A stretch of DNA of 64,000 nt from an uncultured Christensenella sp. (lineage in GTDB: Bacteria; Bacillota; Clostridia; Christensenellales; Borkfalkiaceae): contig CAJUME010000014.1 of assembly GCA_910587015.1 (NCBI GenBank), positions 1-64,000 of the forward strand, in the 5' to 3' direction. Numbering within the stretch: position 1 is the stretch's first letter; each line of letters opens with the position of its first letter. Below, in pieces: positions 7,315 through 16,528 of the stretch. Position numbers and translations under genes: made by a program. The notes beneath the pieces were generated by a model. That model had not been told where the DNA came from, made no database searches, and saw only the letters and a program-made list of their open reading frames with translations.

Positions 7315-9819
7315 ATGGCAAACAAATGGAAAAAGCTTGCCGCTGTTGCCGCTACGGTCGTTATGGCTTCGTCCGTGGCAGTGGGCGTGACGGGCTGCCG
7401 TAAAACTCCCGATGGCGTAACCTATAACAATTATACCGTTGCAATGCCCTCGGACTGGAATATGATGACGTACCGCGACAACAACGACACGCAGATTATC
7501 GGCTACATCAATTCCGACTTGTTCGAATTCGATTACAAATTCGATGAAAGCAAGGGCGGCAAATTCAAAGCCGACGGCACTATTAATGCCGGCGCGATTG
7601 TCGACGGCGGGTATACGGTTAAATATTCCGCCGCAACGGCGTTGGAGGACGTGACTGCGACGGTGGACGCGAAGTTCGGCTATACGCAGGCACAGAAGGA
7701 CGCGGGCGGCTATGCGTGGAAAATTACGCTGCGCAACGACCTTAAATGGGACGACGGCACGCCAATCAAGGCCGATGATTTTGTCTATTCCATGCAGGAG
7801 CAGCTTAACCCCGAATTTAAGAACTTCCGCGCTAATTCCTATTACAGCGGCACTCAGGCGCTTGTGAACGCGGGCTATTACTTCAATAAGGACGTGCCCG
7901 AAACCTATGAAACGGTTGCATCTCAGGGCTATGCCTCCAACGACGCGGCGCTTGCCGCGGGGGTAACGCTTTACCTCGATATGTGGAACTTCTTCGGGCT
8001 GGAGGGCGCTATGACGCCTGACGGCAGTAAGGAGTGCCCGCAGTGGGTGGATATAACAGATACTACCGTTTACGTTGACCCCGCGGACAATTCCGAGTGG
8101 ACGGCGGCATCGATTTATGCGGCGTATAAGGACAGCTACCTTGGCGTGGGCATGAGCAATGCGGATTGCATAGGCATCAAGGTTAAAAACGAGCACATGA
8201 ATGTGCAGTTCAGCGACGTAGGCTTTTACAAGGCGGGTGAGTACGAGCTTGTTATGTGCCTTGTGAACCCGCTGTATCCCTTGAACAAGGACGGCAGTCT
8301 TAACTACCGCGCGGCTTACAATATGTCCGGCCTGCCGCTTGTCAAAAAGGACTTGTACGAGAGCTGCAAGAAGGACCCGCAGGCGGGCTCTACCCTGAAA
8401 TGGACGGATTACGACACAAAGCTTGCCACCACGGCGAGCTGGGGCCCGTATAAGCTGACCGAATTCCAGTCCGGCAAGGCGTACACCCTTGAAAAGAACG
8501 AGCACTGGTACGGTTATAAGCTGGACGACAACAAGGACCAGTACAAGGTGGAAACAATCAAATGCGAGGCTATACCCGAAACAAGCACGCAGTGGATGGG
8601 CTTTTTGAGCGGAACGCTTGACAGCATAGGCATAGACGTAACGCACAAGGACGATTACAGAGATTCGAAGTATGCTTACTTCACTCCCGGTACGGGAACG
8701 TTTTCGCTTAACCTTTACGCGGGCCTTGACGTTTTGAAAAAGAGCGGAAGGAACAACGGCTTGCTTGCCGTTGACGAGTTCAGAAAGGCTGTTTCGCTTG
8801 CGATTGACCGTGCAGACTACAATGCGGAAACGACCACCGCAATGCAGCCCGCTTACGGTATAGTAAACAGCATGTACTATTACGACATCGATAACGGCGG
8901 CGTTTACCGCGACACCGTTTACGCAAAGGAGGCGCTGTTGCGCTCCTACGGGTTTACGAATGTGGACGGAACAAAGTGGTCTGACGGAACGCATGATTAT
9001 GCTACGCTGGACGCGGCGTATGAGGCGCTGAACGGCTATAACCCCACGCTTGCAAAGGAGCTTGTGAACGAGGCGTATGCAAAGCTTGTTGCGAACGCGG
9101 AGCATTACGGCTATGACGCAAACAAAAAAATAGAGTTTGTTTACGGAACCTCGGTCGATAACCCCAACACGAGGCGCGACTACGATTATATCGTCAAGGT
9201 ATTCAATAACCTTGTCGCGGGTACGCCGTTGGAGGGCAAGATAACGATTACCTTCGATTCGTCTACGGGCAACAAATGGGCGGACGACTTCCGCGCGGGC
9301 GCATACGAAATTGCGTCGGGCACGGGCTTCGGCGGCAACCCCTTAAACCCCGCAAGCTTTATAAGCCTGTATATCGACCCCGAGTGGACCTATTCGAGCT
9401 GGTGGGATACCGAGAGCGAAACAATCACCTTCACTATGCCCGAGGGCGATTACGAGGGCGCGGGAAGAGAGTTTACCATGACGCTTATGAACCTTTCGCG
9501 CTGCCTTGAGGGACTGCCCGAAAGCAAGGACCGGTACAAATTTAACTGGGGCCCCGGAGCTATTCCCGAGGAGGCAAGATTGCAGCTGATGGCGAAGATT
9601 GAGGAGCTGGTTATAGGCAAGTATTACAGCATACCCACAAACTATCAGTACACGGCGTCGATGCTGGGCATGCAGTTTTCCTATATTACTGACGAGTACA
9701 ACTACTTTATGAGCTACGGCGGAATGCGGTATATTCGCGTGAACTACACCGATAAGCAATGGGACAGCTATGCTTCGGGACATAATCTCGAGGCGGAGTA
9801 TAAGAAGTCGGTGGATTAA
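7315..9819 (+). CDS. oppA: oligopeptide ABC transporter, substrate-binding lipoprotein
   Basis: This 834-residue family 5 solute-binding protein captures peptides outside the cell. The signal peptide ends in the lipobox VTGC, with the lipidated cysteine at residue 28. The usual opening is seen (YTVAMPSDWNMMTYRDNND), followed by KITLRNDLKWDDGTPIKADD, a hallmark of the family. It is longer than common OppA (about 540), with extra loops after about residue 190. The ATG at 7315 has GGAGG eight bases upstream; a TTG 15 bases earlier lies on that site. It is the first gene of the opp operon. Confidence 0.93.
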   Translation: MANKWKKLAAVAATVVMASSVAVGVTGCRKTPDGVTYNNYTVAMPSDWNMMTYRDNNDTQIIGYINSDLFEFDYKFDESKGGKFKADGTINAGAIVDGGYTVKYSAATALEDVTATVDAKFGYTQAQKDAGGYAWKITLRNDLKWDDGTPIKADDFVYSMQEQLNPEFKNFRANSYYSGTQALVNAGYYFNKDVPETYETVASQGYASNDAALAAGVTLYLDMWNFFGLEGAMTPDGSKECPQWVDITDTTVYVDPADNSEWTAASIYAAYKDSYLGVGMSNADCIGIKVKNEHMNVQFSDVGFYKAGEYELVMCLVNPLYPLNKDGSLNYRAAYNMSGLPLVKKDLYESCKKDPQAGSTLKWTDYDTKLATTASWGPYKLTEFQSGKAYTLEKNEHWYGYKLDDNKDQYKVETIKCEAIPETSTQWMGFLSGTLDSIGIDVTHKDDYRDSKYAYFTPGTGTFSLNLYAGLDVLKKSGRNNGLLAVDEFRKAVSLAIDRADYNAETTTAMQPAYGIVNSMYYYDIDNGGVYRDTVYAKEALLRSYGFTNVDGTKWSDGTHDYATLDAAYEALNGYNPTLAKELVNEAYAKLVANAEHYGYDANKKIEFVYGTSVDNPNTRRDYDYIVKVFNNLVAGTPLEGKITITFDSSTGNKWADDFRAGAYEIASGTGFGGNPLNPASFISLYIDPEWTYSSWWDTESETITFTMPEGDYEGAGREFTMTLMNLSRCLEGLPESKDRYKFNWGPGAIPEEARLQLMAKIEELVIGKYYSIPTNYQYTASMLGMQFSYITDEYNYFMSYGGMRYIRVNYTDKQWDSYASGHNLEAEYKKSVD

Positions 9820-9845
9820 GCAATAAATAATTAAAATTAAAAGCG

Positions 9846-9880
9846 GCGGAGGCGGAAATGGCTTTCCGCCTCCGCTTGTT
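9846..9880 (+). terminator. intercistronic hairpin between oppA and oppB
   Basis: A 13-bp perfect stem (9846-9858 with 9863-9875) has a TGGC loop and is followed by TTGTTT. It lies within the operon. Such hairpins after binding-protein genes commonly protect the upstream mRNA or lower downstream expression, giving excess OppA. Confidence 0.7.
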
Positions 9881-9914
9881 TATTTCTTCTTTAAATAATC
9901 GGGAGGTGAAGCCG

Positions 9915-10925
9915 ATGTATATGTTTAAATACGTTATGAAAAGGCTGGGGCTTATGCTTTTGTCGTTCAGCGTAATTATGCTTATATGCTTTGTGCTTAT
10001 CAAGCTGCTGCCGATAGTGGTTACGGTGCAGGCGGGCGAGGACGCGAAAATAGTTTACGCCCAATTAGAGGCAAGGGGATATATCCAGAATATCCGTTAC
10101 GATGCGAACGGGCTTGTTATCGGGTATGACAGAGTGCCTATTTTAACGCAGCTGTTTATATATCTTAAAAGAATTTTTGTGTACGGCGACTTTGGTATAG
10201 GCGTTACTATGTCCGAATACCGCAACCAGCCCGTCTGGGACGTGTTTATTGAAAAGCTGCCGCCTACGATACTGATTAATGTATATTCCTCGCTTATAGG
10301 CGTGCCCATAGGCATAGGCTTGGGTATTTTTGCCGCGCTTAAAAAGAACAAGTGGCAGGACCAGATAATTTCCACGGCGGTTATACTGCTTATTTCACTG
10401 CCCTCGATTGTTTTGGGGCTTGTTATACAGTATGTGTTCTGCTATAAGCTGGACTGGTTTCCGCTGACAATGCTGCCGGGGTATGATTATTTTTCCTGGA
10501 AAATGTTCCGCTCTATGCTGCCCGCGGTGCTGTCGCTGTGCCTCGGCTCGATTGCGGGGTACACGCGCTTTACGCGTGCGGAGCTTACCGAGGTGCTTAC
10601 GGGCGAGTTTATGCTGCTTGCAAGGACAAAGGGGCTTACGCGCGGGCAGGCGACCTTCCGCCACGCATTGCGGAACGCTATGGTTGTAATATTTCCGTCT
10701 ATACTGTCGGAGTTTATAAGCGTTTTGTCGGGCTCGCTTATAATTGAAAGTATGTTTTCTATCCCCGGCGTGGGCAGACTTTATATAATGTCCATAAACG
10801 CGCAGGATTACGACTTTTTTATGCTTTTATCGGGCTTTTACTGTCTTGTAGGGCTTGCGGCGGGCATAGTGGTTGATATAAGCTACGGCTTTATCGACCC
10901 CAGAATAAGAATGGGGGCGAAATAA
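9915..10925 (+). CDS. oppB: oligopeptide ABC transporter permease
   Basis: This 336-residue inner-membrane permease of the OppB/DppB type has about six membrane helices. The first is residues 9-32, and the EAA-like coupling segment LLARTKGLTRGQATFRHAL lies near residues 233-251. An extracytoplasmic stretch of about 60 residues follows helix 1. The start at 9915 has GGGAGGTG seven bases upstream; an earlier in-frame ATG lies inside the hairpin. OppC follows three bases after the stop. Confidence 0.93.
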   Translation: MYMFKYVMKRLGLMLLSFSVIMLICFVLIKLLPIVVTVQAGEDAKIVYAQLEARGYIQNIRYDANGLVIGYDRVPILTQLFIYLKRIFVYGDFGIGVTMSEYRNQPVWDVFIEKLPPTILINVYSSLIGVPIGIGLGIFAALKKNKWQDQIISTAVILLISLPSIVLGLVIQYVFCYKLDWFPLTMLPGYDYFSWKMFRSMLPAVLSLCLGSIAGYTRFTRAELTEVLTGEFMLLARTKGLTRGQATFRHALRNAMVVIFPSILSEFISVLSGSLIIESMFSIPGVGRLYIMSINAQDYDFFMLLSGFYCLVGLAAGIVVDISYGFIDPRIRMGAK

Positions 10926-10928
10926 ATT

Positions 10929-12479
10929 ATGGAGCAGATAAAAACTATTCCGAAGGAAAAATTCAGCTTTGTATCGGGGGGCGATAACGTTCACGACAAA
11001 AAGCTGGATACAAAGCCGGTCGGGTATTTTACGGACGCGTTCAGGCGCTTTTGCAAAAACAAGGGCTCGGTTGTGGGCGCGGTGATAATTCTTGTGCTGA
11101 TTTTGTTTGCGATAATAGCGCCGTTCTGCACGCCGTACAGCGTTGCGTATAAGGACGCTTATTTCAGAGAAACCTTGCCGAAAGCAAGTCTGTTTGCGGG
11201 CACGAGCTTCTGGGACGGGTGCAAAACCAAGGAGGCGGGCAAGGCAAGGTTTAAATATCTGTTTGCTATGGGCGAGGAAACGGGGCATAACGCCGTAAAA
11301 AATCAGGAATACAAATTAACGGACGACGGCATGTACCGTTACAGAGAGGACAGCTATTATTCCGCGGGCTGTATATACAAAAATTTTACGTTGGAGGAGT
11401 ATGCGCGGCTGACGCAGTATCAGGACGAAACGGGCGTACAGGTGATTTATCCCACGGTGAGAATTGCCGACAGACCGAAGGCAACGCAGGACTTCGAGGA
11501 CGCGAATTACTACTTCAAGACAGAGGGCACGACGAGGACGAAAATCGTATACGACGAGAACGACAACGTTATACCCGTATACTGGACGTATAAGGCGGGC
11601 GAGGACGACAGCTATCCCTATAATTCTTTAAGAATAGAGGGCGAAAACGGCTTTGAAAAGGACGGGGAAACCTATTATTACGCCTATGCAAGGCCTGTGC
11701 CCACGGGCGTTCAGTGCAGGATAAATTATTATGAATATTACGTCTATAACCACAGCTATGTTTTAAAGGACGGAATAGGCAAGCCCGTATTTTTATTCGG
11801 AACCACGGGCGACGGGCAGGATATACTGACGTGCCTTGCCTCCGGCGCGAGGTTTTCGTTTATATTTGCGATAGCGGTGGCGATAGTCAATATGGCGGTG
11901 GGCGCGATATACGGCGCGATAGAGGGGTATTACGGCGGAAAAACCGACCTTATTATGGAGCGCGTTTCCGACATACTTTCCGCAGTGCCTATGATGATTA
12001 TTATAACGCTTTTAAAGCTGCATATGGGGGCTTCGAGCCAGATTCTGGTGCTGTTCCTCGCCTTCTTCCTTACGGGGTGGATAGGCATGGCGGGGTCTAC
12101 GCGAATGCAGTTTTACCGCTTTAAAAACCGCGAGTACGTGCTTGCGGCAAGGACGCTGGGCGCGAGCGACAGAAGGCTGATGTTCAAGCATATCTTCCCG
12201 AATGCGCTTGGCACCTTGGTTACGGGCAGCGCGCTTGTAATTCCGTCAATGATATATTCGGAAACGAATTTAAGCTATCTGGGAATTATAAACCTTTCCT
12301 CCGGCAATATCACAAGCGTGGGCACGCTGATTGCGGGCGGGCAGGCGCTTATGGAAACCTCGCCGCATATTGCGCTGTTTCCTTCGATATTTCTGGCATT
12401 GCTGATGCTTAGCTTTAACTTGTTCGGTAACGGACTGCGCGATGCGTTTAACCCGTCGTTGCGCGGCACGGAGGGCTGA
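10929..12479 (+). CDS. oppC: oligopeptide ABC transporter permease, enlarged
   Basis: This 516-residue permease of the OppC/DppC type is well above the usual 280-320. A short cytosolic N terminus leads into helix 1 (about 47-68, VVGAVIILVLILFAIIA). Next comes a tyrosine-rich, probably extracytoplasmic domain of about 220 residues (about 72-290). The remaining membrane helices follow, with the coupling segment EYVLAARTLGASDRRLMFKH near 400-420. The long loop may contact the large OppA. It lies in the oppABCDF operon with almost no spacing. Confidence 0.9.
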   Translation: MEQIKTIPKEKFSFVSGGDNVHDKKLDTKPVGYFTDAFRRFCKNKGSVVGAVIILVLILFAIIAPFCTPYSVAYKDAYFRETLPKASLFAGTSFWDGCKTKEAGKARFKYLFAMGEETGHNAVKNQEYKLTDDGMYRYREDSYYSAGCIYKNFTLEEYARLTQYQDETGVQVIYPTVRIADRPKATQDFEDANYYFKTEGTTRTKIVYDENDNVIPVYWTYKAGEDDSYPYNSLRIEGENGFEKDGETYYYAYARPVPTGVQCRINYYEYYVYNHSYVLKDGIGKPVFLFGTTGDGQDILTCLASGARFSFIFAIAVAIVNMAVGAIYGAIEGYYGGKTDLIMERVSDILSAVPMMIIITLLKLHMGASSQILVLFLAFFLTGWIGMAGSTRMQFYRFKNREYVLAARTLGASDRRLMFKHIFPNALGTLVTGSALVIPSMIYSETNLSYLGIINLSSGNITSVGTLIAGGQALMETSPHIALFPSIFLALLMLSFNLFGNGLRDAFNPSLRGTEG

Positions 12480-12480
12480 T

Positions 12481-14709
12481 ATGGACGGCAGAGAAGTTAA
12501 ATTATCCGTTAAAAATCTTAAAATTTCGTTCCGCACGGACGGCGGCAAGGTGCAGGCCGTGCGCGATATAAGCTTCGATTTGTACAAGGGAGAAACGCTT
12601 GCGCTTGTGGGCGAAAGCGGGTCCGGCAAGTCGGTGACCAACCGTGCGATTATGGGCATACTTGCGGGCAACGCCATAAAGGACGGCGGCGAAATTATTT
12701 ACGATGGACAGGATTTGTTTAAAATTCCCGAGGAGGGCTTTCATAAGCTGCGCGGGGATAAGATTGCAATGATATTTCAGGACCCGATGTCCAGCCTTAA
12801 CCCTATTATGCGCGTGGGCAAGCAGCTGACAGAGGCGATGCTGATAAAGGGTAAAATTTCGCAAAAGGAGAGCCGCAGGGACTTTAACGCCATGCTTGCG
12901 CGGCTGAACGAGTGCATGGATAAGGCGCGCGGCGCCGAAAATGCGGAAATTATTGCGGAAAACAAGCGGAAATGCGCGGACTTCAATAAATTCGAGTATA
13001 AGCATTTAGAGCTGGAAAACGCCTACAACAAGGCTTACGAGGCGGCGGACGACGCGCTTGCGGAGCTGGACGACGTTATTTTCAGAATAGAAAAAAAGGC
13101 GTTTAAGGACGTTGTTCGCGACGTTGCGGAGCTTGTGAAGGTTGCGGGCGGGGCGTGTCAGCGGTACGTTGTTTATGCGCGGGCGGAGCAATTGCAGGCA
13201 GAGCTTGCGGAAATAAAGCGGTGCGTAAGGGCGCCGTTTAAGGACAGAATTGCGGGGTTTTTGCGCAGTCTGTTCGGGCGCGCGGAAAAAACGGGCGGCG
13301 AGAGCGTGGACTGGGACGAGGTTCTGCGGCGGCTTGCGACAGTTAAGGAAATTTTGAGCGAGGCGGCGGCGTTCACTATGCCGAACTTCTTCGCTATGGG
13401 CTATTATATGACCTTTGCGCAGCAGCCTTTGCCCGATATGGAGGTTGCGGAGCTGAACAAATTTTTGCGCAGGTACCTCGACGACAATTTTATGCTCGAT
13501 TTTATTGCGCACGCAAAGGAGGGCATAAAATACTCTAATGCGCAGTCTGCCGAGAACAAGAGGGCGGCTTTGGAGGTTATAAACGGACAGCTTGAAGTAT
13601 TTAAAAGGGCGGAGCTTGACCCCAAGGAGGTTGCGCAGGCGTCGAAAATTTTGATTGCCGCCGTGGAAAACGCAATAGACAGACTTGAAATTATAAAGGA
13701 CAACAGTCTTTACACCTTTAAATCGAGCCTTAAAGCCGCGACAGAGCTGTATTTTGACGGCTTAAAGCGGAATAAGGCCGAGGAGGCGCGCTTTGCAAAG
13801 CAGAACGCGGCTTATAACAAAAAATCTGCGGCGGGCGGCGCGCCCGAGTGGAGCGTTGCCGATAAAAGCCTTGTAAGCTGCGAGGAGGCGAGGCAGGGGA
13901 TTATTGCGCTTATTCTGCGCGTTGCGGAGGGTATAAGGCGCAAATTGGACGAAAACGGCGCTATCGACTTCGACAAAATAACCGTGGACATGATAGATTA
14001 CCTTAAGGCAAAGGCTTCTGGCGTGGTTTATAAGGTGACGCGGCGCATGGCTAAGACGAGGGCGTTGAAGCTTTTGGAGGAGGTGGGCATTCCCGAGCCG
14101 AGAAAGAGGTATAAGCAGTATCCCTTCGAGTTTTCGGGAGGAATGCGGCAGAGGATTGTTATTGCGATTGCGCTTTCCGCCAACCCCGATATTCTTATCT
14201 GCGACGAGCCGACTACCGCGCTTGACGTGACAATCCAGTCGCAGATTTTGGAGCTTATAAACAAGGTAAAGAGCGAGAGGGGGCTTTCGGTTATATTTAT
14301 TACCCACGATTTGGGCGTGGTGGCGAACATGGCGGACAGGGTAGCCGTTATGTACGCGGGTAAAATAGTGGAAATAGGCACTGCGGAGGACGTGTTTTAT
14401 GCGCCCGCGCACCCTTATACCTGGGCGTTGCTTTCTTCTATGCCCGATTTGGACACAAAAGAAAAGCTGGAAGCCATACCCGGAACGCCGCCGAATATGA
14501 TTTATCCGCCCAAGGGCGACGCGTTTGCGGAAAGAAACAAGTACGCTATGCAGATTGACTTCGAGCAGCAGCCGCCGATGTTTAAAATTTCCGACACGCA
14601 TTTTGCGGCGACGTGGCTTTTGCACCCCGACGCGCCGAAGGTAAGCCCGCCAAAGGCGGTTACCGACAGAATTGAAAGAATGAAAAGAGCGGGAGGCGTT
14701 AAAAAATGA
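12481..14709 (+). CDS. oppD: oligopeptide ABC transporter ATPase with large insertion
   Basis: This 742-residue protein is twice the usual OppD length. Walker A is GESGSGKS (44-51) and the Q-loop glutamine is Q100. The signature FSGGMRQR begins at 551, and Walker B ILICDEPTTALD is near 568-579. The C-terminal oligopeptide-ATPase tail is present. Between Q-loop and signature, where about 65 residues are normal, there are about 450. Residues about 132-515 are extra: charged, lysine- and alanine-rich and predicted helical. ATG 12481 directly follows the oppC stop, and the end overlaps oppF by ATGA. Confidence 0.92.
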   Translation: MDGREVKLSVKNLKISFRTDGGKVQAVRDISFDLYKGETLALVGESGSGKSVTNRAIMGILAGNAIKDGGEIIYDGQDLFKIPEEGFHKLRGDKIAMIFQDPMSSLNPIMRVGKQLTEAMLIKGKISQKESRRDFNAMLARLNECMDKARGAENAEIIAENKRKCADFNKFEYKHLELENAYNKAYEAADDALAELDDVIFRIEKKAFKDVVRDVAELVKVAGGACQRYVVYARAEQLQAELAEIKRCVRAPFKDRIAGFLRSLFGRAEKTGGESVDWDEVLRRLATVKEILSEAAAFTMPNFFAMGYYMTFAQQPLPDMEVAELNKFLRRYLDDNFMLDFIAHAKEGIKYSNAQSAENKRAALEVINGQLEVFKRAELDPKEVAQASKILIAAVENAIDRLEIIKDNSLYTFKSSLKAATELYFDGLKRNKAEEARFAKQNAAYNKKSAAGGAPEWSVADKSLVSCEEARQGIIALILRVAEGIRRKLDENGAIDFDKITVDMIDYLKAKASGVVYKVTRRMAKTRALKLLEEVGIPEPRKRYKQYPFEFSGGMRQRIVIAIALSANPDILICDEPTTALDVTIQSQILELINKVKSERGLSVIFITHDLGVVANMADRVAVMYAGKIVEIGTAEDVFYAPAHPYTWALLSSMPDLDTKEKLEAIPGTPPNMIYPPKGDAFAERNKYAMQIDFEQQPPMFKISDTHFAATWLLHPDAPKVSPPKAVTDRIERMKRAGGVKK

Positions 14710-15980
14710 ACGACAGCGCCGAAATACTGTTAAGGGTAGAGCATTTGTGTCAATATTTCAAGATGGGCGCGGGGCAGGAGCTGCGCGCCGTGGACGACGT
14801 CAGCTTCAAAATACGCAAGGGCGAGGTTTTCGGGCTTGTGGGTGAAAGCGGCTGCGGAAAAACGACCACGGGGCGCTCCGTCATAAAGCTTTACGACATT
14901 ACAAGCGGGAATATTTACTTCAAGGGGCAGAGGATTTGCGCGGGAACGCGCGCGTACAGCGACGCGGTTACGGCGGCGCGCAGGGAATACCGCGCTTCCG
15001 TTGCCGAAATTAAAAGGGCGGTTAAAGCCGACAAGGCAAACGGCAAGGCGGAGGTAAGCGCGGAGAACGCCGCAAAATTGAAGGCGGCGGAGGAAAAATA
15101 CCGCGCCGTTCTGACAGAGCAGACCGCGAATATAAGGTCGGCGAGGTTTGACGACAAAAACTGCAACAGGGTTTACGCGGAGGAGCAGATTAAGCTTGTG
15201 CGCGAGGAATTCGAGCCGAAAATTGCCGCGGAAGCGGACGATGGAAAGCGGGTGGAGCTGGAAAAGCAATTCCGCCGACAGCTGCAGCTTGCAAAGAAAA
15301 GCAGAATAATGAACAAGATGCAGATGATTTTTCAGGACCCCATTGCCTCGCTTGACCCGCGAATGACCGTAAGGGATATTATTGCGGAGGGGCTTGTAAT
15401 ACGCGGAATAAAAGATAAAAAGTTTATTGACGAACAAGTATATAAAATGTTAGACTTAGTAGGGCTGGTGCCCGAGCATGCGGGCAGGTACCCGCACGAG
15501 TTTTCCGGCGGACAGCGGCAGAGGATAGGAATAGCGCGGGCGATTATTTTGGAGCCCGAGCTTATAATTGCCGACGAGCCTATTTCCGCCCTGGACGTTT
15601 CCATTCAGGCGCAGGTTATAAATCTTTTAAACGATTTAAGGCACAGACTTGGACTGACTATACTTTTTATCGCGCACGATTTATCGGTTGTGAAGTATTT
15701 TTCCGATAAAATAGGCGTAATGTATTACGGAAAAATGGTGGAGCTTGCCGACAGCGACGAGCTGTTTGCAAACCCGTTGCACCCGTACACAAAATCGTTG
15801 CTTTCCGCAATACCCTTGCCCGACCCGAACTTCGAAAAGGGCAGAAAACGCATTGTTTACAACCCTATTGCAGAGCACGATTATTCCGAGGATAAGCCCG
15901 TTATGCGGGAAATACGCAAGGGACACATGATTTACTGCAATGCCGCCGAATTTGAAAAATACAAGCGGCAGCTGAGTTAA
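14706..15980 (+). CDS. oppF: oligopeptide ABC transporter ATPase with insertion
   Basis: This 424-residue ATPase partners OppD. Walker A is GESGCGKTT (46-54), the Q-loop glutamine is Q210, the signature FSGGQRQR follows, and Walker B is LIIADEPISALD. Here about 155 residues separate Walker A and Q-loop instead of about 50. The extra part (about 78-195) is alanine- and lysine-rich and helical. The position differs from the insertion in OppD. The start overlaps the oppD stop (ATGA). Confidence 0.92.
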   Translation: MNDSAEILLRVEHLCQYFKMGAGQELRAVDDVSFKIRKGEVFGLVGESGCGKTTTGRSVIKLYDITSGNIYFKGQRICAGTRAYSDAVTAARREYRASVAEIKRAVKADKANGKAEVSAENAAKLKAAEEKYRAVLTEQTANIRSARFDDKNCNRVYAEEQIKLVREEFEPKIAAEADDGKRVELEKQFRRQLQLAKKSRIMNKMQMIFQDPIASLDPRMTVRDIIAEGLVIRGIKDKKFIDEQVYKMLDLVGLVPEHAGRYPHEFSGGQRQRIGIARAIILEPELIIADEPISALDVSIQAQVINLLNDLRHRLGLTILFIAHDLSVVKYFSDKIGVMYYGKMVELADSDELFANPLHPYTKSLLSAIPLPDPNFEKGRKRIVYNPIAEHDYSEDKPVMREIRKGHMIYCNAAEFEKYKRQLS

Positions 15981-15995
15981 GCCGACTGATTTGCT

Positions 15996-16400
15996 ATGAA
16001 AAAGGTTTTGCCTTATTTGATTTGCGCCACGCTTGGCGCGGTATTGTCAATTGTTATAATGTTTGCGGCGTACCGCATACACACCGTGCCGCCCGTGCCC
16101 GAAAACGCAAGGGAGCTTATGGGCGTGCTTTCCAACTCGTTTCTGGTGCCCGGGGTTATACTTGCCGGCGCGGGACTGATTGTAGTTGCAAGCAACGGCG
16201 GGGCGTTCGATATGCTGGCGTTTGCAGTTATACGGTTTTTCGATTTGTTTAAAAAGGACGTAAAGGGCAAATACAAGGACTTCCACGACTATCGCGAGGC
16301 GAAGAAGGACAGAGGCTTAAAAACAACCTTTATGCTGTTTACGGGGCTTGGATATATTGCGCTTGCGGTGATTTTTCTTATTTGTTATTATAACGTTTAA
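15996..16400 (+). CDS. DUF3899-like membrane protein
   Basis: This 134-residue membrane protein has three predicted helices (about 5-24, 46-66 and 112-132) and a charged cytoplasmic stretch, KDVKGKYKDFHDYREAKKD. Length and layout match the DUF3899 family, small membrane proteins of Bacillota with no assigned function. It starts 15 bases after oppF and precedes the operon terminator, so it is likely co-transcribed with the peptide importer. Confidence 0.75.
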   Translation: MKKVLPYLICATLGAVLSIVIMFAAYRIHTVPPVPENARELMGVLSNSFLVPGVILAGAGLIVVASNGGAFDMLAFAVIRFFDLFKKDVKGKYKDFHDYREAKKDRGLKTTFMLFTGLGYIALAVIFLICYYNV

Positions 16401-16450
16401 GGCACGAAAATTTCCGTTGACCCCCGTATATGCTTTGGTTTTGCAGGTCT

Positions 16451-16483
16451 GCGGCGGGAAGGCTTTGCCTTTCCGCCGCTTTT
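16451..16483 (+). terminator. opp operon terminator
   Basis: A 13-bp stem with one G-U pair (16451-16463 with 16467-16479) is followed by TTTT. Confidence 0.85.
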
Positions 16484-16528
16484 ATATGTATTTGCAATGC
16501 TTTAAATTAAAAAGGAATTACATAGCTT

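Noticed and set aside
7279..9105. 608-residue open frame on the minus strand opposite oppA
   Set aside because: It mirrors the codon pattern of oppA, is rich in R, V and H without any domain, and lacks a ribosome site.
13762..14625. 287-residue minus-strand frame opposite oppD
   Set aside because: It lies wholly within the conserved ATPase half of oppD and shows no recognisable motif.
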